64,000 nucleotides of DNA, from assembly GCF_035918095.1 (NCBI RefSeq), contig NZ_CP109137.1, forward strand, positions 4,280,001-4,344,000, in the 5' to 3' direction. The notes beneath the pieces were generated by a model that made no database searches, had not been told where the DNA came from, and saw nothing but the letters and a program-made list of their open reading frames with translations. The first letter of the stretch is position 1, and the number at the start of each line of letters is the position of its first letter. Source of the stretch: Streptomyces sp. NBC_01750 (GTDB lineage Bacteria; Actinomycetota; Actinomycetes; Streptomycetales; Streptomycetaceae). Below are positions 25,301 to 33,411 of the stretch, piece after piece. A program made the translations under genes and the position numbers.

Positions 25301-26303
25301 CGATGAGCGCCGCAAGAAGCTCGCGGAGAACAAGGACCTGGAGGCCCTGAAGCTCCAGCTGAAGCCGAAGGCGCGCCAGGCCCTCTCCCAGGCCGCGGCG
25401 GCCGCCACGTCCGGCCCCTCGGGGGAGTCCCTGGAGCGCACGGGTCTGACGGACTGGACGCTCGGCACGCTGATCCGTGTCTTCGAGACCCGCAGGGCCG
25501 GCCAGCCGGTCAGGGCGTACCCGGCCCTGGTCGACGACGGTGCGACCGTCTCCGTACGCCTCTTCGACACCGAGGCCGAGCAGCAGCAGGCGATGTGGCG
25601 GGGCACACGGCGGCTGATCCTGCTCAACATCCCGGTGAACCCGGCCAAGTTCGCCTCGGACAAGCTCAACAACCAGCAGAAGCTGGCGCTGTCCCGTAAC
25701 CCTCACGGCTCGATCCAGGCGCTCTTCGACGACTGCGCGATGGCTGCGGCGGACAAGCTGATCGCCGACCACGGCGGTCCGGCCTGGGACGAGGAGTCCT
25801 TCCGCAAGCTGTACGACAAGGTGCGTGCCGACCTGGTCGACGCGACGGTACGGACCGTGGACCAGGTCCAGCAGATCCTGGCCGCCTGGCAGGCCTGCGA
25901 GCGCCGCCTGAAGGCCACGAACAGCCTGACGCTCGTCAGCAACGTCCAGGACGTACGGGAGCAGCTCGCGGCCCTCGTGCCGGCCGGCTTCGTCACGGGG
26001 ACGGGCCTGCGGCGGCTCCCGGACCTGATGCGCTACCTGGTCGCGGTGGACCGCCGGCTGCAGCAGATGCCGACGGGCGTGCAGCGCGACACGACACGCA
26101 TGGAGAAGGTCCACGAGATGCAGGACGAGTACGCCTGGCTGCTGGAACAGATGCCGCAGGGCCGCCCGGTCCCGCAGGAGGTCCTGGACATCCGCTGGAT
26201 GATCGAGGAGCTGCGTGTGAGCTACTTCGCGCACGCGCTGGGCACGGCCCAACCGGTCTCCGACAAGCGCATCGTCAAGGCGATCGACGCGGCGGCGCCA
26301 TGA
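22368..26303 (+). CDS. hrpA: HrpA-type DEAH-box ATP-dependent RNA helicase
   Basis: A 1311-residue protein, the normal length for HrpA. The N-terminal helicase core has Walker A 'AGETGSGKTTQ', motif II 'DEAH' ('IIIDEAHERSLNIDFLLGYL'), 'SATIDPERF' and motif VI 'NQRKGRCGRT'. These are followed by the HA2/OB-fold region and the long C-terminal DUF3418 domain typical of bacterial HrpA. Family members rescue stalled or collided ribosomes and act on mRNA. I start it at ATG 22368 ('MSTSFADLQTLLAGVSLRDAQ'), because the frame further upstream, open to 22218, has no resemblance to the family. It stands alone between two tRNA loci. Confidence 0.95.
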   Translation: MSTSFADLQTLLAGVSLRDAQRLGRRLEGARRIHEPEARQAVLDEIATEAERSAARVTRRAGRVPEVTYPEQLPVSQKKDLILEAIRDHQVVIVAGETGSGKTTQIPKICLELGRGVRGMIGHTQPRRLAARTVAERVAEELRTPLGEAVGWKVRFTDQVNQDATFVKLMTDGILLAEIQTDRELRAYDTIIIDEAHERSLNIDFLLGYLAQLLPKRPDLKVIITSATIDPERFSRHFGEAPIVEVSGRTYPVEVRYRPLLEDDSEESDRDQITAICDAVEELQSEGKGDILVFLSGEREIRDTADALNKKQYRFTEVLPLYARLSHAEQHRVFQPHTGRRIVLATNVAETSLTVPGIKYVIDPGTARISRYSHRTKVQRLPIERISQASANQRKGRCGRTSDGICIRLYSEDDFVSRPEFTDAEILRTNLASVILQMTAAGLGDIEKFPFLDPPDHRNIRDGVQLLQELGAFDPVQKDPKKKLTQLGRKLSQLPVDPRLARMVIEADKNGCVREVMVIAAALSIQDPRERPADKQTQADQQHARFKDETSDFLAFLNLWRYIREQQKERGSSSFRRMCKQEYLNFLRIREWQDIYAQLRTVAKQMGMHLEEPSTEAAAPEQSVHTSLLAGLLSHIGLKDTDKNEYLGARSAKFAVFPGSALFKKPPRFIMSAELVETSRLWARVNARVEPEWIEPLAQHLVKRTYSEPHWEKDAAAVMAYERVTLYGVPIVAQRKVNYGRIDPETSRDLFIRNALVEGDWRTHHKFFADNRKLLTEVEELEHRARRRDILVDDETLFDFYDQRVPDHVVSGAHFDSWWKHKRRDEPELLDFEREMLINEKAGSVTKDDYPDSWRQGALKFRVTYQFEPGSDADGVTVHVPLQVLNQVTSEGFDWQIPGLREDVVMELIRSLPKPIRRHYVPAPNYARAFLERAVPLQEALPVTLARELQRMVGVPVTADDFDLTRIPDHLKITFRIVDERRKKLAENKDLEALKLQLKPKARQALSQAAAAATSGPSGESLERTGLTDWTLGTLIRVFETRRAGQPVRAYPALVDDGATVSVRLFDTEAEQQQAMWRGTRRLILLNIPVNPAKFASDKLNNQQKLALSRNPHGSIQALFDDCAMAAADKLIADHGGPAWDEESFRKLYDKVRADLVDATVRTVDQVQQILAAWQACERRLKATNSLTLVSNVQDVREQLAALVPAGFVTGTGLRRLPDLMRYLVAVDRRLQQMPTGVQRDTTRMEKVHEMQDEYAWLLEQMPQGRPVPQEVLDIRWMIEELRVSYFAHALGTAQPVSDKRIVKAIDAAAP

Positions 26304-26395
26304 CCGGCGGGCTGCTTGCATCGAGTTCGACCGCACCCCCTGACCTGCTGTACAGTCTCTCTCGCAGCCAACGCACAACAGAGGCTGCGAAACCT

Positions 26396-26470
26396 GGTCC
26401 TGTGGAGCAGCTTGGAGTGCTCGCCACCCTGTCAAGGTGGAGGCCGCGGGTTCAAATCCCGTCAGGACCG
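26396..26470 (+). tRNA. tRNA-Asp (GUC), copy 2
   Basis: Identical over 75 nt to the tRNA-Asp at 21967. The flanking sequence is different apart from the base immediately upstream. Confidence 0.95.
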
Positions 26471-26481
26471 CAGTAGATCGA

Positions 26482-26510
26482 AGGCCCGTATCCCCCAGGG
26501 ATGCGGGTCT
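26482..26510 (+). terminator. terminator after tRNA-Asp copy 2
   Basis: AGGCCCGTATCCC (26482-26494) pairs with GGGATGCGGGTCT (26498-26510), with two wobbles and a 3-nt loop, and is followed by TTG. Confidence 0.7.
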
Positions 26511-26615
26511 TTGTCGTGCCATGCCGGACGCCGTGTCGGTACGGGCATCTTGACGGCGTCATCTGCCACGGGTACCCAATCACTAGGGGACGGCACACAC
26601 CCGGAGGTGACGTGC

Positions 26616-26810
26616 ATGGCGGCGTCCGCAGCGAGGCAGCACGAGACAAGGGCGCTTCTACGCGCCCATCTGAAGGCCGCGTCCGGCTACCGGCATCTCA
26701 CAAGGCACTGTCCGATCTGCCATCGCCTCCAACGGCTCGCCATGGAACTGCCGGCTTCCGCCCCCGCGCTCGCTCCCGCAGCCGACGACGAAGGTCCCGC
26801 CACTGGGTGA
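26616..26810 (+). CDS. DUF6274-type small protein, 64 aa
   Basis: A 64-residue protein ('HETRALLRAHLKAASGYRHL', then 'CPICHRL' with a CxxC pair). It belongs to a small Streptomyces family that I recognise as DUF6274, found next to bldC. GGAGGTGA, a near-perfect Shine-Dalgarno site, lies just before the ATG at 26616. The basic helix plus CxxCH could bind a metal or nucleic acid. Function is unknown. It is convergent with bldC. Confidence 0.8.
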   Translation: MAASAARQHETRALLRAHLKAASGYRHLTRHCPICHRLQRLAMELPASAPALAPAADDEGPATG

Positions 26811-27041
26811 CCTACGACTCGTTCCCCGCCGGTTCTTCGGCGACAGGCCTGTCTTTGGCAAGAGTTGTGCGGTGTGACGGGTGTCACCGGGTGGGTTTTC
26901 GAAAGTGGGGAACTTACCCCCTTCTTACAAGCAACCAATTTAATATGTGCAATTGCACCACCCCTGGAGCATCTTCCCGCCCGCCGGCCGCCCCCACCCG
27001 CAACAGTCGTCACGGATCGCCCCAGGCCCGCGCACGGGCAT

Positions 27042-27081
27042 AAAAAAGATCGCGCTGGACCCGGCGGAGTCCAGCGCGATC
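27042..27081 (-). terminator. strong Rho-independent terminator of bldC
   Basis: On the minus strand GATCGCGCTGGAC pairs perfectly with GTCCAGCGCGATC (27069-27081 with 27048-27060) and is followed by TTTTTT (27047-27042). A hairpin with a real U-tract is rare in this GC-rich genome. The 367-nt gap 26811-27177 otherwise holds only an AT-richer patch (26920-26960). Confidence 0.9.
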
Positions 27082-27177
27082 AATGACGAAGTCTGTTGGG
27101 GCAGACGGCCGCCATGTGGCGCTATAGGTGGGCTTGTCCGGGATGGGGGTCCCGGAAATGCCCGATCAATGGGGTGT

Positions 27178-27384
27178 TCAGGCCTCGCTACGCTGCTGCG
27201 GAATACCCGCAAGCAGTGCGCGGACCTCTGCCTCGCGGTACCGACGATGTCCACCGAGCGTGCGGATGGACGTGAGCTTGCCAGCCTTGGCCCAACGGGT
27301 GACCGTCTTCGGGTCCACGCGGAACATCGTGGCAACCTCAGCCGGGGTCAGCAGCGGCTCGGCATCAGGGGTGCGAGCGGTCAT
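27178..27384 (-). CDS. bldC: developmental regulator BldC
   Basis: A 68-residue protein consisting of a single MerR-type winged-helix DNA-binding domain ('LLTPAEVATMFRVDPKTVTR', then 'WAKAGKLTSIRTLGGHRRYR'). The length and sequence agree with Streptomyces BldC. BldC binds DNA as head-to-tail oligomers on direct repeats, holds back the onset of development and controls many sporulation genes. GAGGAGG lies about 7 nt before the ATG at 27384. It is monocistronic with a strong terminator behind it and a 476-nt upstream gap. Confidence 0.97.
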   Translation of the reverse strand: MTARTPDAEPLLTPAEVATMFRVDPKTVTRWAKAGKLTSIRTLGGHRRYREAEVRALLAGIPQQRSEA

Positions 27385-27860
27385 GAGCGGCCTCCTCGGG
27401 AGAACCGAACCATCTCGGTTCTTTCCTCTAAATTCTGCACCTTGACCCGCGTTGCCCGAAATGGCGGACGCGGGTCGAGTCGGTTATAGGACGAACGGCT
27501 TGTCCTCGGCACTACAACTACACCATCTGTCCAGCCACGTCGGCCAAACCGATGGAATTGCCCTCTGAGGTGTTCATCAGCGGCGGAAGCCGATGGACCA
27601 TGCCATAACGGACAGTCACGCCACAGTGACGATCAGTCACAGGATGATCAGGAGTCATCAGACCCCCCATAGAGTGCAATGCCGAGAATTCCGCCCTTAC
27701 TTGGACGGAAGGAGCCCTCCCGGGGCTCCTTGTCCTATTTTGACACGAGGGTGGGTGATGGACGCAAGGGGCCAGTAAGTGCCGTCCGTCACGCTTGAGA
27801 CAAAGGCCCGGATAGGGACCTACGTCCTGGACCGATGGGCTCAATGATCCTCAGAAGCAC
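27385..27860. other. non-coding gap upstream of bldC
   Basis: No frame here has convincing coding bias. It should hold the bldC promoter and leader. A hairpin, AAGGAGCCC (27709-27717) with GGGCTCCTT (27723-27731), could be the terminator of the gene at 27861-28700. Apart from this I see no recognisable element. Confidence 0.5.
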
Positions 27861-28700
27861 TCAATTTGCGAACTGACGGTCTCTGACAGCCCGCCAGCGC
27901 TCCACAAGACGCGCATACGCCTCGCCCGCTCCGGCACCGTCTCCGGCCCGCAGCGCCGCGATCCCCTCGGCCACGTCCGCAGCCGAGCGGTCCTCGGCGA
28001 GCTGCGGGCCGGGAAGGGCGTGCACCAGGCCGCCGTAGTCCAGCTCGACCAGGGAGCGCGGATGGAATTCCTCCAGCCACCGCCCCACATCTACCAGGCC
28101 TTCTGTCAGCTGTCCCTCGTCGATCGTCTCTCTCAGCGTCTTCAGCGCGCGGGCCACCCGCCGCCGGGCCTGCACCATCGGCGTCCGATAGCGCAGCACC
28201 GGCCCGGCGGGCCCGGCGGGCCCGTACTCGCGCTCCTCGTCCGAGAAGAGCGCGAACCAGCGCACCGGGATCTGCCAGACCGACGTCCTGATCCACGGCC
28301 GCGCGTCCGGGTTGCGCTCACGCCACTGGTCGTAGTCCGCGGCCGCCTGCCCGCGCACCACCGGCGGCAGCACCGCGTCGAGGAGAACCGCGGGAAGCTG
28401 CTCCGCCAGCTCCTCCAGGGCCAGCCAGCCGCGCAGGCGGGTCCGCCACGGGCAGACGCACACCACCCCGTCCACCTCCGTCACAAAGGCGTCACCGCTC
28501 TCGTGGACCGGCACCGGGACCGGCGGGGTGGGCAGCAAGTCGGCCAGCGAGCGCCGCAGTTCGTCCTGGGCGGTGGGTGTGGTCTCCCGGCGGGCGTAGC
28601 GGGCCCAGTGGCTCCGCTCGGGCTCGGGAAAGGCCGCCAGCGGCTCGTACACCCGCAGGTAGGCCGCGTAAGGAACGAGGACCGAGGACAGCGCTGGCAT
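27861..28700 (-). CDS. conserved hypothetical protein, 279 aa, between bldC and vdh
   Basis: A 279-residue soluble protein without signal peptide or membrane segment ('MPALSSVLVPYAAYLRVYEPLAAFP'). It is rich in Arg, Glu and Trp, with 'WIRTSVWQIPVRWFALFSDEER' in the middle and a helical C-terminus. I recognise it only as the conserved neighbour of bldC and vdh in Streptomyces. No catalytic motif is obvious. It is divergent from vdh, with 155 nt between the starts, so the two may share regulation. The start at ATG 28700 lacks a clear Shine-Dalgarno site. Confidence 0.8.
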   Translation of the reverse strand: MPALSSVLVPYAAYLRVYEPLAAFPEPERSHWARYARRETTPTAQDELRRSLADLLPTPPVPVPVHESGDAFVTEVDGVVCVCPWRTRLRGWLALEELAEQLPAVLLDAVLPPVVRGQAAADYDQWRERNPDARPWIRTSVWQIPVRWFALFSDEEREYGPAGPAGPVLRYRTPMVQARRRVARALKTLRETIDEGQLTEGLVDVGRWLEEFHPRSLVELDYGGLVHALPGPQLAEDRSAADVAEGIAALRAGDGAGAGEAYARLVERWRAVRDRQFAN

Positions 28701-28855
28701 GCCGCAAATCCTTCCACGCCGGTACTCCGCAAGGGGGTGATCCTCAGCACTGCGTCGGATCTACGCACGCGTAGGACTTACCCTCGTCCCCAACTGGGCC
28801 TTCCCCACCCACAGGAGGGCCTTCCTCCGCCGCTTCGTACTTGGGAGTCACCACC

Positions 28856-29950
28856 GTGACCGATGTGACCGACGGCGTCCTGCACACCCTGTTCCAGTCG
28901 GATCAGGGCGGCCACGAGCAAGTCGTGCTGTGCCAGGACCGCGCCTCCGGCCTGAAGGCCGTCATCGCCATCCACTCGACCGCTCTGGGCCCTGCCCTGG
29001 GCGGCACCCGTTTCTACCCGTACGCCACCGAGGCAGAGGCCGTCGCGGACGCGCTGAACCTCTCCCGTGGGATGTCGTACAAGAACGCCATGGCCGGGCT
29101 GGACCACGGCGGCGGCAAGGCCGTGATCATCGGTGACTCCGCGGCGATGGACGCCGGGCAGCGAACAGAGCTTCTGCTCGCCTATGGCCGGTTCGTGGAC
29201 TCGCTCGGTGGCCGCTATGTGACAGCCTGCGACGTCGGCACATACGTCGCCGACATGGACGTCGTGGCCCGGGAGACCCGGTGGGCCACCGGCCGCTCCC
29301 CGGAGAACGGCGGCGCCGGCGACTCGTCCGTGCTGACCGCGTACGGCGTCTTCCAGGGCATGCGGGCCTCGGCCCAGCACCTGTGGGGCGACCCGACGCT
29401 GCGCGGCCGCAAGGTCGGCATCGCGGGCGTCGGCAAGGTCGGTCACCACCTGGTCGAGCATCTGCTGTCGGACGGCGCCGAAGTCGTGATCACGGATGTA
29501 CGGGAGGAGTCCGTACGCCGGATCCTCGACAAGCACCCGGGCAGGGTGACCGCGGTCACCGACACGGACACCCTCATCCGCACCGAGGGCCTGGACGTCT
29601 ACGCTCCGTGCGCGCTCGGCGGCGCACTGAACGACGACTCCGTGCCCGCGCTCACCGCGAAGGTGGTCTGCGGCGCTGCCAACAACCAGCTCGAGCACCC
29701 GGGCGTGGAGAAGGACCTCGCGGACCGCGGGATCCTCTACGCCCCCGACTACGTCGTGAACGCCGGCGGCGTGATCCAGGTTGCCGACGAGCTGCACGGC
29801 TTCGACTTCGACCGGTGCAAGGCGAAGGCGTCGAAGATCTTCGACACCACGCTGGCCATATTCGCACGCGCGAAGGAAGACGGGATTCCGCCGGCCGCGG
29901 CGGCCGACCGGATCGCCGAGCAGCGCATGGCGGAGGCCCGCCGGCGCTGA
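28856..29950 (+). CDS. vdh: valine dehydrogenase (Glu/Leu/Phe/Val dehydrogenase family)
   Basis: A 364-residue enzyme that oxidatively deaminates valine to 2-oxoisovalerate with NAD+. It feeds branched-chain amino acids into acyl-CoA precursors of polyketides. Visible motifs are the substrate-binding '[13 protein letters not shown]' with its catalytic-region Lys, '[12 protein letters not shown]', and the Rossmann fold '[14 protein letters not shown]'. Length and sequence agree with Streptomyces Vdh. GTG at 28856 is chosen because GGGAG lies about 8 nt before it and the protein then begins '[13 protein letters not shown]', as in the family. It is probably induced by valine and repressed by ammonium, as known for the family in Streptomyces. 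Confidence 0.95.
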   Translation: MTDVTDGVLHTLFQSDQGGHEQVVLCQDRASGLKAVIAIHSTALGPALGGTRFYPYATEAEAVADALNLSRGMSYKNAMAGLDHGGGKAVIIGDSAAMDAGQRTELLLAYGRFVDSLGGRYVTACDVGTYVADMDVVARETRWATGRSPENGGAGDSSVLTAYGVFQGMRASAQHLWGDPTLRGRKVGIAGVGKVGHHLVEHLLSDGAEVVITDVREESVRRILDKHPGRVTAVTDTDTLIRTEGLDVYAPCALGGALNDDSVPALTAKVVCGAANNQLEHPGVEKDLADRGILYAPDYVVNAGGVIQVADELHGFDFDRCKAKASKIFDTTLAIFARAKEDGIPPAAAADRIAEQRMAEARRR

Positions 29951-29965
29951 TCCTCGCGGGGCCGG

Positions 29966-30005
29966 CCCGCCGACCCGGGAGACAAGACTCACCCCGGTCG
30001 GCGGG
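29966..30005 (+). terminator. hairpin after vdh
   Basis: CCCGCCGACCCGG (from 29966) pairs with CCGGTCGGCGGG (to 30005), with one unpaired C, 16 nt after the vdh stop. Confidence 0.65.
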
Positions 30006-30227
30006 TCGACTGCCAAGAAGAGGTTAAAATCGCAGTTGACCAGCGAGGACGGGGCTCCTCGAGGGTCTGCGAAGTGGCACGTCATGCGGGCGGCGTACCG
30101 TATGGCCGCGGAAGCAGGTACCGTTGAAGTCCTACGGACCGGTCTCTCCAAGGAGAGTCCGTTCCGAATTATGAACGCGTGTCAAGACTCTGGGGCCGTC
30201 GAGCCCCGTCACCGAGGGGGTCGAGCC

Positions 30228-30479
30228 ATGGGGCGCGGCCGGGCCAAGGCCAAGCAGACGAAGGTCGCCCGCCAGCTGAAGTACAACAGCGGCGGGACTG
30301 ACCTGTCGCGTCTGGCCAATGAGCTGGGCGCATCGCCTTCGAGTCAACCACCGAACGCTGAGCCGTTCGAGGACGACGACGAGGAAGATGACCCGTACGC
30401 ACAGTACGCGGATCTGTACAACGACGACGATGACGAGGACGACGAGTCCGGTCCGTCGTCGCAGCGCCGCGGCGCTTGA
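30228..30479 (+). CDS. DUF3073 protein, 83 aa
   Basis: An 83-residue protein of DUF3073. The basic N-terminus 'MGRGRAKAKQTKVARQLKY' is followed by 'LANELGA' and a very acidic tail (Asp/Glu runs near 50-75). The family is conserved in actinobacteria and of unknown function. The split charge suggests a nucleic-acid-binding head with a regulatory acidic tail. A GAGGGGG lies about 7 nt before the ATG. It is convergent with purM, with a shared terminator between them. Confidence 0.92.
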   Translation: MGRGRAKAKQTKVARQLKYNSGGTDLSRLANELGASPSSQPPNAEPFEDDDEEDDPYAQYADLYNDDDDEDDESGPSSQRRGA

Positions 30480-30510
30480 CGTACGAACACCTCAAAAGCA
30501 TTGCCACGTG

Positions 30511-30542
30511 ACCCGGTCCGAGGCCCACGCCACGGACCGGGT
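30511..30542. terminator. bidirectional hairpin between the DUF3073 gene and purM
   Basis: ACCCGGTCCG (30511-30520) pairs with CGGACCGGGT (30533-30542), then TTT. It lies between convergent genes and may serve both. Confidence 0.7.
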
Positions 30543-30562
30543 TTCGCACTGCCCGTTCGGGC

Positions 30563-31657
30563 TCAGCCCGCGTAGTCGCCCGTGAGCGTCGCGCCCGTGG
30601 TGTGCTCGCCGCGCTCGGTGATCTCTCCCGCGACCCAGGCGTCGACGCCGCGGTCCGCGAGCGTGGTCAGCGCCACGTCCACCGACTCCTCGGGGACAAC
30701 GGCGATCATGCCGACGCCCATGTTGAGGGTCTTCTCCAGCTCGAGCCGCTCGACCTGACCGGCCTTGCCGACGAGGTCGAAGACCGCGCCGGGGGTCCAG
30801 GTCGAACGGTCGACGACCGCGTGCAGGCTGTCCGGGATGACCCGGGCCAGGTTGTTGGCAAGGCCGCCGCCGGTGATGTGGCTGAAAGCGTGCACCTCGG
30901 TGGTCCGGGTGAGCGCCAGGCAGTCCAGCGAGTAGATCTTGGTGGGCTCGAGAAGCTCCTCGCCCAGCGTCCGCCCGAACTCCTCGATCTGCTGGTCCAG
31001 GGACATCCTGGCGCGGTCGAAGACGACATGGCGGACCAGCGAGTACCCGTTGGAGTGAAGGCCGGAGGACGCCATGGCGATGACCGCGTCACCCGTACGG
31101 ATACGATCCGCGCCCAGCAGCCGGTCGGCCTCCACCACGCCCGTACCGGCGCCCGCGACGTCGAAGTCGTCCTCGCCCAGCAGTCCGGGGTGCTCGGCGG
31201 TCTCGCCGCCGACCAGCGCGCAGCCGGCCAGCACACAGCCCTCGGCGATGCCCTTGACGATGGCGGCGACACGCTCGGGGTGGACCTTGCCGACGCAGAT
31301 GTAGTCGGTCATGAAGAGCGGCTCGGCGCCGCAGACGACCAGGTCGTCGACGACCATGCCGACGAGGTCGTGGCCGATCGTGTCGTACACGCCCATCTTG
31401 CGGGCGAGATCGACCTTCGTGCCGACGCCGTCGGTGGCCGAGGCGAGCAGCGGACGCTCGTAGCGCTTGAGGGCGGAGGCGTCGAAGAGGCCGGCGAAAC
31501 CGCCGAGGCCGCCGAGGACCTCGGGGCGCTGCGTCTTCTTCACCCACTCCTTCATCAGCTCGACGGCGCGGTCGCCGGCTTCGATGTCGACGCCCGCGGC
31601 TGCGTAACTGGCACCGGCGCCCGCGTGCGGAGCACGCTCAAAAGACTCAGCTGTCAT
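30563..31657 (-). CDS. purM: phosphoribosylformylglycinamidine cyclo-ligase (AIR synthetase)
   Basis: A 364-residue cytosolic enzyme of de novo purine synthesis, FGAM + ATP -> AIR. The PurM/ThiL-type ATP-binding fold is shown by 'YAAAGVDIEAGDRAVELMK', 'SATDGVGTKVDLARKMG', 'HDLVGMVVDDLVVCGAEPLF', 'ALVGGETAEHPG' and 'SSGLHSNGYSLVR'. It lies 33 nt after purF on the same strand, so purF-purM form an operon, as in other Streptomyces. No clear Shine-Dalgarno site is seen, although the ATG at 31657 fits the family. Length is normal. Confidence 0.97.
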   Translation of the reverse strand: MTAESFERAPHAGAGASYAAAGVDIEAGDRAVELMKEWVKKTQRPEVLGGLGGFAGLFDASALKRYERPLLASATDGVGTKVDLARKMGVYDTIGHDLVGMVVDDLVVCGAEPLFMTDYICVGKVHPERVAAIVKGIAEGCVLAGCALVGGETAEHPGLLGEDDFDVAGAGTGVVEADRLLGADRIRTGDAVIAMASSGLHSNGYSLVRHVVFDRARMSLDQQIEEFGRTLGEELLEPTKIYSLDCLALTRTTEVHAFSHITGGGLANNLARVIPDSLHAVVDRSTWTPGAVFDLVGKAGQVERLELEKTLNMGVGMIAVVPEESVDVALTTLADRGVDAWVAGEITERGEHTTGATLTGDYAG

Positions 31658-31690
31658 GGCGGAGAGAACTTTCGTGTCGTACTGCAGGGC

Positions 31691-33208
31691 TTACGGGCGA
31701 CGGAGCGCGTCGGCGGCATCGGCGCCGCCCGCCAGCTCCGTCTCCAGAAGCTGCTTGCCGAGCAGCTCGGGGTCGGGAAGGTCCATCGGGTACTCGCCGT
31801 CGAAGCAGGCACGGCAGAGATTCGGCTTCGCGATGGTGGTCGCCTCGATCATCCCGTCGAGTGAGATGTACGAGAGCGAGTCCGCGCCCAGCGAAGCGCC
31901 GATCTCCTCGATCGTCATGCCGTTGGCGATGAGCTCGGCGCGGGTCGCGAAGTCGATGCCGAAGAAGCAGGGCCACTTCACCGGCGGGGACGAGATCCGG
32001 ATGTGGACCTCGGCCGCGCCGGCCTCGCGGAGCATCTTCACCAGCGCGCGCTGGGTGTTGCCGCGGACGATCGAGTCGTCGACGACCACCAGGCGCTTGC
32101 CCCGGATGACTTCCTTGAGCGGGTTCAGCTTGAGGCGGATGCCCAGCTGGCGGATGGTCTGGGACGGCTGGATGAAGGTGCGGCCGACGTAGGCGTTCTT
32201 CACCAGGCCGGAGCCGTAGGGGATTCCGCTCGCCTCGGCGTAGCCGATCGCGGCGGGGGTGCCGGACTCCGGCGTCGCTATGACCAGATCCGCGTCGACC
32301 GGGGCTTCCTTGGCGAGCCTGCGGCCCATCTCCACACGGGAGAGATAGACGTTGCGGCCCGCGATGTCGGTGTCGGGGCGGGCCAGATAGACGTACTCGA
32401 AGACACAGCCCTTCGGCTTCGCGTCTGCGAATCGGGAAGTGCGGAGGCCGTTCTCGTCGATGGCGATGAGCTCGCCCGGCTCGATCTCGCGAACGTAGGT
32501 TGCTCCGCAGATGTCGAGGGCGGCGGACTCGCTCGCAACGACCCAGCCGCGGTCGAGGCGGCCGAGTACGAGCGGGCGGATGCCCTGCGGGTCGCGGGCC
32601 GCGTACAGGGTGCCCTCGTCCATGAAGACGAGCGAGAAGGCTCCCCTGACGTCCGGCAGCACCTTGGCTGCGGCCGCCTCTACGGTCAGCGGCTTGCCGT
32701 CGTCGTCGACCTGGCCCGCGAGGAGTGCGGTGACCAGATCGGTGTCATTGGTCGCCGCGACCTGGGTGGCCCGGCCGTTCTCCTTGGGGAGCTCGGCGAC
32801 CATCTCGGCGAGCTGGGCGGTATTGACCAGATTTCCGTTGTGGCCGAGCGCGATGGAGCCGTTGGCGGTTGCCCGGAAGGTCGGCTGCGCGTTCTCCCAC
32901 ACGGAAGCGCCCGTGGTCGAGTAGCGGGCGTGACCGACCGCGATATGACCCCGGAGGGAACCGAGGGAGGTTTCGTCGAAGACCTGCGAGACCAGGCCCA
33001 TGTCCTTGAATACGAGGATCTGTGAGCCGTTGCTCACCGCGATTCCCGCGGACTCCTGACCTCGATGTTGGAGGGCGTAGAGCCCGAAGTAAGTGAGCTT
33101 CGCGACCTCTTCGCCGGGGGCCCAGACACCGAAGACGCCACAAGCGTCTTGGGGGCCCTTCTCACCGGGGAGCAGGTCGTGGTTGAGTCGTCCGTCACCA
33201 CGTGGCAC
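31691..33208 (-). CDS. purF: amidophosphoribosyltransferase
   Basis: A 505-residue enzyme for the first committed purine step, PRPP + glutamine -> phosphoribosylamine. A short propeptide ends before the nucleophile in 'QDACGVFGVW', so the enzyme is probably processed at that Cys. The phosphoribosyltransferase motif is 'LVVVDDSIVRGNTQRALV'. Cysteines in 'KGCVFEYVYLARPD', 'WPCFFGID' and 'LCRACFDG' match the [4Fe-4S] ligands of the Bacillus-type enzyme. The start is GTG 33208. First gene of the purF-purM operon. The 200-nt upstream gap should hold the promoter. Confidence 0.97.
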   Translation of the reverse strand: MPRGDGRLNHDLLPGEKGPQDACGVFGVWAPGEEVAKLTYFGLYALQHRGQESAGIAVSNGSQILVFKDMGLVSQVFDETSLGSLRGHIAVGHARYSTTGASVWENAQPTFRATANGSIALGHNGNLVNTAQLAEMVAELPKENGRATQVAATNDTDLVTALLAGQVDDDGKPLTVEAAAAKVLPDVRGAFSLVFMDEGTLYAARDPQGIRPLVLGRLDRGWVVASESAALDICGATYVREIEPGELIAIDENGLRTSRFADAKPKGCVFEYVYLARPDTDIAGRNVYLSRVEMGRRLAKEAPVDADLVIATPESGTPAAIGYAEASGIPYGSGLVKNAYVGRTFIQPSQTIRQLGIRLKLNPLKEVIRGKRLVVVDDSIVRGNTQRALVKMLREAGAAEVHIRISSPPVKWPCFFGIDFATRAELIANGMTIEEIGASLGADSLSYISLDGMIEATTIAKPNLCRACFDGEYPMDLPDPELLGKQLLETELAGGADAADALRRP

Positions 33209-33380
33209 GGCACCGAGTGTAGGCGAGATCGACCACTGGTCCGAATTGGGGATGCGGCGGGGCCACGCGTGGGGGTCGTCCGGGGCGGTTCCGACCGGCG
33301 CACGGCGGCTTTACGGGCGTCCATCGGGGGGTCCACATCGCGGGACTTCGTTGGCATGTACACGAGGTTTCAGGGTGGCC

Positions 33381-33407
33381 CCCGGCTACCCGGCTCCCGT
33401 AGCCGGG
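33381..33407 (-). terminator. terminator of the META-domain gene
   Basis: CCCGGCTAC (33381-33389) pairs with GTAGCCGGG (33399-33407), directly behind the lipoprotein stop codon at 33412. Confidence 0.65.
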
Positions 33408-33411
33408 CCGA

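Noticed and set aside
21967..26470. Identical tRNA-Asp copies considered as attL/attR of an integrated element carrying hrpA
   Set aside because: Between them lie only tRNA-Phe and a core helicase; there is no integrase, and hrpA is at its normal chromosomal place.
22215..26522. A 1435-codon open frame on the minus strand opposite hrpA
   Set aside because: It is an antisense shadow caused by G/C third positions of hrpA; its translation is Leu/Arg/Val/Asp-rich low complexity with no domain, whereas the plus strand encodes a complete HrpA.
27385..27860. Small frames upstream of bldC (for example 27593-27778)
   Set aside because: No ribosome-binding site, poor third-position bias and no family resemblance.
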